Positions 63,757-64,000 of a stretch of DNA of 64,000 nt are shown one piece after another (positions within the stretch are counted from its first letter, which is position 1; every line of letters starts with the position of its first letter). The notes below the pieces were generated by a model, which saw nothing but the letters and a program-made list of their open reading frames with translations, was not told where the DNA came from and did not search any database. Origin of the DNA: Metallyticus violacea (Eukaryota > Arthropoda > Insecta > Mantodea > Metallyticidae); assembly GCA_030762175.1 (NCBI GenBank), contig CM060833.1, positions 161,636,001-161,700,000 of the forward strand, written 5' to 3'. The position numbers and the translations under genes are program-made.

Positions 63757-64000
63757 ATTCACTTAAATGTAAAATTGGAACTTAAACACAGTGAAGCCAA
63801 TCATATTAATGGATATCATTGTATGATTAGTTGAACTACACACTCTTAAAGCTTCACTTACTTTTTATAAATGTATGGAACCGGTTTCGAGAACATTTGT
63901 TCCCATCTTCAGCCATGCTAAGGTTCAACTGTCGGATCATTCGTTGAGCTGTGGGAATGTATATTCTGCTCTGCTGAAACCGGTTCCATACATTTATAAA
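63757..64000. mobile_element. Penelope-type fold-back insertion, cut by the window edge
   Basis: The first part repeats 60272-60385 base for base. A minus-oriented hammerhead follows, and at 63975 a plus-oriented GAAACCGGTTCCATAC begins the second arm. The right end is beyond the window. Confidence 0.8.
63875..63916 (-). ncRNA. type I hammerhead ribozyme, complete
   Basis: Every core position is present: stem I AUGG (63916-63913) / CCAU (63878-63875), CUGAAGA (63912-63906), bulged U, stem II GGGAAC/GUUCUC with loop AAAU, GAAA, palindromic stem III ACCGGU (63885-63880), predicted cleavage after U63879. The best copy in the window. Confidence 0.78.

Noticed and set aside
1..64000. CRISPR arrays, operons, bacterial features
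   Set aside because: No regularly spaced repeats; genes are intron-split and animal in type.

Overview
The window reads as animal nuclear DNA, most likely an arthropod and probably an insect with a large, transposon-rich genome. It is AT-rich, the few real genes are split by introns of up to about 10.5 kb, splice sites are mostly GT-AG, and the space between exons is filled with decayed retrotransposons (Penelope-like elements, CR1-like and other LINEs, two tRNA-derived SINE families) and Tc1/mariner-type DNA transposons. The species cannot be named from sequence alone.

Layout. (1) 1-29841, minus strand: the 5' half of a Cdk11/Pitslre kinase gene, six coding exons at 29841-29723, 21471-21321, 16169-16066, 6657-6346, 1204-1014 and 883-~692. 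The kinase domain lies beyond the left edge. Its introns hold SINEs, a LINE, four decayed Tc1/mariner-type transposases, a 917-bp mariner relic, Penelope pieces and a 1290-bp terminal-inverted-repeat element carrying a deleted copy of an orphan gene family. (2) 31000-37700: three CR1-like LINE copies, one with an SGNH-type ORF1, endonuclease and reverse transcriptase. (3) 39104-41335, minus: an intact BTB-zinc-finger gene of 743 codons in one exon. (4) 42897-55480, plus: a complete TIMM21 gene in four exons (231 aa), head-to-head with the BTB gene; one of its introns uses a GC donor, and its 10.5-kb last intron holds four Penelope fragments. (5) 58742 to beyond the right edge, minus: the two 3' exons seen here of a TMEM231 homologue, a transmembrane protein of the ciliary transition zone.

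The genes are unrelated housekeeping or regulatory loci and do not form an operon-like unit. The most striking feature is in the repeats. Penelope-like tails across the window, from several different subfamilies, repeat one folded RNA motif: a CUGANGA box, a bulged U, a covarying 5-6 bp stem, GAAA, a self-complementary six-base stem III and a short stem I. These are type I hammerhead ribozymes with minimal palindromic stem III. Several tails were inserted as fold-back (head-to-head) copies with perfect 11-15 bp target duplications. Hammerheads in Penelope-like elements are known; the number of divergent, covarying versions and the fold-back insertions are what deserve a second look here.
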